8,498 nt of DNA from positions 1 to 8,498 of the forward strand of contig CAZVJA010000221.1 in NCBI GenBank assembly GCA_964626885.1. Reading direction: 5' to 3'. Below the pieces are notes generated by a model. It had not been told where the DNA came from and did not search any database. It was given only the letters and a program-made list of their open reading frames with translations. The DNA is from CAZVJA01 sp964626885. Its GTDB lineage: Bacteria; Planctomycetota; Planctomycetia; Planctomycetales; Planctomycetaceae. Shown in pieces: positions 5,160-8,498 of this stretch. The position numbers and the translations under genes were made by a program. Positions within the stretch are counted from its first letter, which is position 1, and each line of letters begins with the position of its first letter.

Positions 5160-6851
5160 GTGGCTAAACTGTTGACCTTCGATGAGGACGCTCGGAAAAG
5201 TCTGCTGGAAGGGGTTTCCAAGCTGGCCAAGGCTGTCAGCAGCACACTGGGGCCCCGGGGGCGTAACGCCGTGCTCGATAAGGGGTGGGGCGCGCCGAAA
5301 GTTACAAAAGACGGCGTGACTGTGGCCGAGGATATCGATCTGGAAGACCCCTTCGAGAACATGGGGGTCCAGCTCGTTAAGGAGGCCGCCTCAAAGACGA
5401 GCGATGTGGCCGGCGACGGAACGACGACCGCGACGGTGCTCGCGGAGTCGCTCTATCGTGATGGATTGCGTTTCATCGCTGGCGGGGCCGACCCCATGTC
5501 TCTGAGCCGTGGTGCCCAGAAGGCTGTCGCCGCAGTGGTCGAAGATCTGAAGAAGCTCGCCAAGCCGGTCGACGCCAAAGAGAAGAAGGCGATTGAAACT
5601 GTCGCCACGATTGCGGGGAACAACGATCCCGAGATCGGCCGGATTCTGGCGGATGCCTTAATGAAGGTTGGCAAGGACGGCGTGATTACCGTCGAAGAGG
5701 GGCGGCAGGTTTCGACTGAGGTGGAGTTGGTCGAGGGAATGCAGTTTGAGCGCGGGTATCTCTCGCCTCATTTCGTGACTGACCAGGATCACCAGGAATG
5801 CGTGATGGAGAACTGCCGCATTCTCATCTATGAGCAGAAGATTTCCACCGCCAAGTCCATTGTTCCACTGTTGGAGAAGATCTCGAAGGCGAACGTCCAG
5901 ATCCTCTTGATTGCGGAAGACATCGAAGGGGAAGCCCTCGCAACTCTCGTCGTGAACAAGCTGCGGGGCATTCTCAAGGTGTGTGCGGTGAAGGCGCCCG
6001 GCTACGGCGATCGCCGCAAAGCGATGCTGGAAGACATTGCCGTGCTCACCGGCGGCCGCGCGATCTTCAAGGATCTTGGCGTCAGCCTCGAAAGCGTGGA
6101 GCTTAAGGATCTCGGCGTGGCGAAAAAGGTTCGCATTGATGCCGAGAACACCACCATTGTGCAGGGGGCCGGGACGAAGGCCGCGATTGAAGGGCGTGCC
6201 GAGCAGATCCGCCGCGAAATCACCGTCACCGACAGTGAGTACGATCGCGAGAAGCTCCAGGAGCGGCTGGCGAAGCTCGCCGGCGGCGTAGCGCAGATCA
6301 ACGTGGGGGCCGCTACCGAGACAGCCATGAAGGAACGCAAGGATCTCATCGACGACGCTCTCGCGGCGACGCGGGCGGCGATCGAAGAGGGGATCGTTCC
6401 CGGCGGAGGGGTTGCCCTTCTGCGGAGTGCCGATTCGCTCAAGAAACTGGAGCTCTCCGGTGACGAGCAGTTGGGAGTGGCGCTGGTGCAGCGCGTGCTC
6501 GAAACACCGCTCCGAACGATTGCTCAAAACGCAGGTCTCGATGGGGCTGTCGTCGCCAACAATATTAAAAAGTCCAAGGAGAAGGCGTACGGATACGACG
6601 CACTCAACGATCGCTACGGCGACATGTTTGACTTCGGCGTCGTTGATCCGACGAAAGTCGTGCGGAGCGCGTTGCAGAATGCGACCAGCGTGGCATCGCT
6701 GTTGTTAACGACCGATTCCATCATCGTTGAAGAGCCGAAGAAGGAAGAAGACGGCCACCACGACGATCACCACCACGACATGGGTGGCATGGGGGGAATG
6801 GGCGGCATGGGCGGCGGCATGGGAGGTATGGGCGGCATGGGAGGCTTCTGA
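5160..6851 (+). CDS. groEL1: 60-kDa chaperonin GroEL, divergent paralogue with His-rich tail
   Basis: Subunit of the cytoplasmic double-ring chaperonin that folds proteins with ATP and GroES. The 563-residue product has the whole GroEL framework. TLGPRGRN (29-36) and TKDGVTVA (49-56, Asp51) bind nucleotide, AGDGTTTATVLA (84-95) contains catalytic Asp86, and YDREKLQERLAKLAGGVAQI (361-380) is conserved. The equatorial DDAL stretch holds the third ATPase aspartate (Asp399), followed by VPGGGVALL. Apical EDIEGEALATLVVNKLRG is canonical, but RGYLSPHF has His204 where Escherichia coli has Tyr203, a substrate/GroES-contact residue. After the last core strand come EEPKKEEDGHHDDHHHD (524-540) and a Gly-Gly-Met tail (541-563). 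The GTG start is fixed by GAGGAG five bases upstream and by the typical MAK N-terminus. It is first in the cluster, behind two sigma54-type promoters. Probably functional; likely specialised. Confidence 0.96.
   Translation: MAKLLTFDEDARKSLLEGVSKLAKAVSSTLGPRGRNAVLDKGWGAPKVTKDGVTVAEDIDLEDPFENMGVQLVKEAASKTSDVAGDGTTTATVLAESLYRDGLRFIAGGADPMSLSRGAQKAVAAVVEDLKKLAKPVDAKEKKAIETVATIAGNNDPEIGRILADALMKVGKDGVITVEEGRQVSTEVELVEGMQFERGYLSPHFVTDQDHQECVMENCRILIYEQKISTAKSIVPLLEKISKANVQILLIAEDIEGEALATLVVNKLRGILKVCAVKAPGYGDRRKAMLEDIAVLTGGRAIFKDLGVSLESVELKDLGVAKKVRIDAENTTIVQGAGTKAAIEGRAEQIRREITVTDSEYDREKLQERLAKLAGGVAQINVGAATETAMKERKDLIDDALAATRAAIEEGIVPGGGVALLRSADSLKKLELSGDEQLGVALVQRVLETPLRTIAQNAGLDGAVVANNIKKSKEKAYGYDALNDRYGDMFDFGVVDPTKVVRSALQNATSVASLLLTTDSIIVEEPKKEEDGHHDDHHHDMGGMGGMGGMGGGMGGMGGMGGF
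6756..6779 (+). repeat. His/Asp-rich codon run in groEL1
   Basis: These eight codons encode HHDDHHHD, five histidines and three aspartates, just before the Gly-Gly-Met tail. Such a cluster could bind Ni, Zn or Cu; His-rich GroEL tails are known in actinobacterial GroEL1. Metal binding here is inferred. Confidence 0.7.
6780..6848 (+). repeat. Gly-Gly-Met tail repeat in groEL1
   Basis: A degenerate tandem repeat of ATGGGCGGC-type units encodes seven Met-Gly-Gly units, one of them with an extra Gly, and a final Phe. This tail is flexible, lines the base of the GroEL cavity and is standard for GroEL proteins. The DNA repeat could expand or contract by slippage. Confidence 0.85.
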
Positions 6852-6895
6852 CGAGCGCTGTTTCGTCAGCGGGCTTTGGCCCGAAGCTGGCTCGT
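6851..6895 (+). other. Branched stem-loop after groEL1
   Basis: Outer arms ACGAGC (6851-6856) and GCTCGT (6890-6895) enclose CAG/CTG pairing and an inner CGGGC-TTTG-GCCCG hairpin (6870-6883). It starts at the groEL1 stop codon. Only TTTT at 6904-6907 follows, eight bases later, so it is at best a leaky terminator. It could instead be an RNA processing or stability element that sets groEL1 and groES at different levels. Confidence 0.4.
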
Positions 6896-6952
6896 TGCCG
6901 CGGTTTTCAAGTTTCAAGCTAGAACAGTTTTGTAATTCAGCGTGATCGAAAT

Positions 6953-6974
6953 CTTCAGTGCTCCGGGACTGAAG
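6953..6974 (+). repeat. Perfect 7-bp dyad in the groES leader
   Basis: CTTCAGT (6953-6959) and ACTGAAG (6968-6974) are exact inverted repeats with an eight-base spacer. The dyad lies about 40 bases before the groES start. It is not CIRCE. It may be an operator or an RNA hairpin affecting groES translation. Confidence 0.4.
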
Positions 6975-7015
6975 GTGTTTGGCATACAGGGATCAAGGAT
7001 CGTGGAGTTTAGAGC

Positions 7016-7306
7016 ATGCAATTGAAACCACTCGATGATCGTGTTGTTGTGGAACCGCTGGACGCGGAGGAGCGAACCGCCGGGGGAATTGTGCTTCCCG
7101 ATGCTGCGAAGGAAAAACCGCAGCGCGGCACTGTGCTGGCTGTCGGCCCCGGGCGCCTGCTCGAAGGGGGAGAGCGTTGTGCGGTGAGCGTCAGCGTGGG
7201 AGATCAGGTGTTGTTCGGCAAGTACGGCGGCACCGAGATCGAAGTCGATGGCAAGGACGTGAAAATTCTCCGCGAGAGCGACATTCTCGCCAAGATCGTG
7301 AAATAG
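7016..7306 (+). CDS. groES: 10-kDa co-chaperonin GroES
   Basis: Heptameric lid that caps the GroEL ring and encloses the folding chamber. The 96-residue protein has the full family layout: LKPLDDRVVVEPLDAEERTA opens the beta-barrel and leads into the mobile loop. The loop carries GGIVLP (23-28), whose hydrophobic residues dock on GroEL. RGTVLAVGPGRLLEGG (37-52) forms the roof hairpin region, VGDQVLFGKYGGTEIEVDGKD (61-81) is the second half of the barrel, and ILRESDILAKIVK is the standard C-terminus. ATG at 7016 follows GTGGAG (7002-7007) at good spacing. It lies 164 bases after groEL1 and 86 before groEL2, so this single GroES is placed to serve both. In the usual bacterial order groES comes first. 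Confidence 0.97.
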   Translation: MQLKPLDDRVVVEPLDAEERTAGGIVLPDAAKEKPQRGTVLAVGPGRLLEGGERCAVSVSVGDQVLFGKYGGTEIEVDGKDVKILRESDILAKIVK

Positions 7307-7322
7307 CCGCCGCGCTCGCCCG

Positions 7323-7367
7323 GCGGGTGCTTCACCCGCGGCGATGCCGGTTTTGTGGTTGCACCGG
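7323..7367 (+). other. Two stem-loops in the groES-groEL2 spacer
   Basis: GCGGGTG (7323-7329) pairs with CACCCGC (7333-7339) around CTT. A weaker CCGGT/ACCGG stem (7347-7351 with 7363-7367) follows. No T-run follows the first stem directly, so read-through into groEL2 is expected. The first stem may also be a copy of a dispersed palindromic repeat; that needs the genome to decide. Confidence 0.4.
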
Positions 7368-7392
7368 ATAGTGAAAAGAGGAGTGTTCAGGC

Positions 7393-8498
7393 GTGGCAAA
7401 ACAACTGCTGTTTGAAGACAGGGCGCGGCTCAAGTTACAGCGCGGCGTGAAGAAGCTCGCCGACGCGGTCGCAGTCACGATGGGGCCCACGGGCCGCAAC
7501 GTGATCATCGAAAAAAGCTTCGGCAACCCGCTCGTCACGAAGGACGGCGTGACGGTCAGTAAAGAAGTCGAACTCGAAGATCCGTTCGAGCACATGGGGG
7601 CCAAGCTCGTCAACGAGGTCGCCACCAAGACCAGCGACATCGCCGGTGACGGCACAACGACCGCCACGGTTCTGGCTCGCGCGATCTACGACGAGGGACT
7701 GCGGAGCATTTCGCTCGGCGTCAACCCGATGGTCGTGCGCCGCGGAATTGAAAAAGCGGTCGAGAATGCCATTCAGGCGCTCGAAAAAGCCGCGAAGCCG
7801 GTGGAATCGAAGGAAGAGATCGCTCAGGTCGGCGCCATTTCGGCGAACAATGACCCGTCGATCGGCAAGCTGATTGCCGACGCGATGGAGAAGGTCGGCC
7901 GTGACGGCGTCATCACCGTCGAGGAAGGCAAGGGGGGCTCGACCACTCTCGATTTCGCCGACGGCATGCAGTTCGATAAGGGCTATATCTCTCCCTACTT
8001 CGTCACAAATCCGAGTGACATGACGGCGGTGCTTGAGAACTGCTACATTCTGATTCACGAGAAGAAAATTTCCAATCTCCGCGAGTTCGTGCCGCTGCTG
8101 GAAAAAGTTTCGCAGTCGGGCAGGCCGCTCCTGGTCATTGCCGAAGATGTGGACGGCGAAGCGCTGACCGCATTGGTGGTGAACCGGTTGCGGGGTGTGC
8201 TCAACATCTGTGCCGTCAAGGCTCCCGGCTTTGGCGATCGCCGCAAGGCGATGCTCGGCGACATCGCGGTTCTCACCGGCGGTACACTGCTGTCGGAAGA
8301 CCTGGGGATCAAGCTCGAATCGGTCGAGCTCAGCCATCTCGGCCGGGCGAAGAAGATCGAAGTCGACAAGGACTCCTGCACGATCGTGGAAGGAGCCGGC
8401 GATCAGAAGGCGATCCAGGCGCGGGTGCAGCAGATCCGCACGCAGATCGAAAATACCGACAGCGAATACGACCGCGAGAAGTTCCAGGAACGGCTCGC
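7393..8498 (+). CDS. groEL2: 60-kDa chaperonin GroEL, second copy (3' end outside the window)
   Basis: Second cytoplasmic GroEL of the cluster; 368 codons are visible before the window edge, about two thirds of the protein. It has TMGPTGRN (29-36), TKDGVTVS with Asp51, and AGDGTTTATVLA with Asp86 for ATP binding. The apical domain reads KGYISPYFVTN, keeping Tyr202 and Phe203 (Escherichia coli 203/204), then EDVDGEALTALVVNRLRG and APGFGDRRKAML. It ends in EYDREKFQERL. Against groEL1 it aligns almost without gaps; groEL1 has two extra residues near position 145. It is closer to textbook GroEL at apical contact positions, so it is the better candidate for the general folding copy. The start is GTG at 7393, with GAGGAG at 7378-7383 and an MAK N-terminus. 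The third ATPase aspartate and the C-terminal tail are not visible. Confidence 0.96.
   Translation, partial: MAKQLLFEDRARLKLQRGVKKLADAVAVTMGPTGRNVIIEKSFGNPLVTKDGVTVSKEVELEDPFEHMGAKLVNEVATKTSDIAGDGTTTATVLARAIYDEGLRSISLGVNPMVVRRGIEKAVENAIQALEKAAKPVESKEEIAQVGAISANNDPSIGKLIADAMEKVGRDGVITVEEGKGGSTTLDFADGMQFDKGYISPYFVTNPSDMTAVLENCYILIHEKKISNLREFVPLLEKVSQSGRPLLVIAEDVDGEALTALVVNRLRGVLNICAVKAPGFGDRRKAMLGDIAVLTGGTLLSEDLGIKLESVELSHLGRAKKIEVDKDSCTIVEGAGDQKAIQARVQQIRTQIENTDSEYDREKFQERL

Noticed and set aside
5658..6527. A 289-codon minus-strand frame opposite groEL1, with a look-alike opposite groEL2 (7435-8337)
   Set aside because: The two antisense products resemble each other only because both groEL genes are homologous. 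Neither has independent coding evidence.
6780..6848. The GC-rich tandem repeat as a non-coding satellite or CRISPR-like array
   Set aside because: It is in frame inside groEL1 and encodes the standard Gly-Gly-Met tail.

Overview
The window looks like a bacterial chromosome segment, most plausibly from a planctomycete or a relative. This is an inference: the window is GC-rich, has two different GroEL genes around one GroES, carries rpsR alone outside its usual operon, and has a twin-arginine sulfite-oxidase-type protein. No rRNA or other phylogenetic marker is present to prove it. Nothing suggests a phage, plasmid, insertion sequence, CRISPR array or tRNA.

Left part, minus strand (1-2260): a HAD-family sugar-phosphate phosphatase or phosphomutase gene overlaps the start of zwf (glucose-6-phosphate dehydrogenase) by 11 bases. 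The two form a small sugar-phosphate operon whose zwf end lies at the window edge. A non-coding stretch with several perfect inverted repeats follows. It ends in a sigma70-like promoter for rpsR (ribosomal protein bS18, plus strand, 2628-2912), which here has four cysteines and a basic N-terminal extension.

Middle (2913-5159): about 470 bases after rpsR hold no convincing gene but several stem-loops. Next is a minus-strand molybdopterin oxidoreductase of the sulfite oxidase family (3462-4706). It has a Tat signal with a possible lipobox, a strong Shine-Dalgarno sequence and an intrinsic terminator. It is transcribed away from the chaperonin cluster.

Right part, plus strand (4967-8498): groEL1, groES and groEL2 run in that order. 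The first GroEL is a divergent paralogue with a His/Asp-rich segment just before its Gly-Gly-Met tail and a histidine at an apical position that is usually tyrosine. The second looks canonical in its visible 368 residues and runs off the window. Upstream of groEL1 are two correctly spaced sigma54-type (-24/-12) promoter sequences 55 bases apart. No CIRCE operator is seen. A strong stem-loop starts almost exactly where the downstream sigma54 transcript should begin.

The most interesting part is this chaperonin cluster: one GroES between two unlike GroELs, apparently under sigma54 control and so dependent on an activator. That would be a regulated accessory folding machine rather than the standard heat-shock groESL. 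The layout and promoter matches are read directly from the sequence; the regulation and specialised role are inference.
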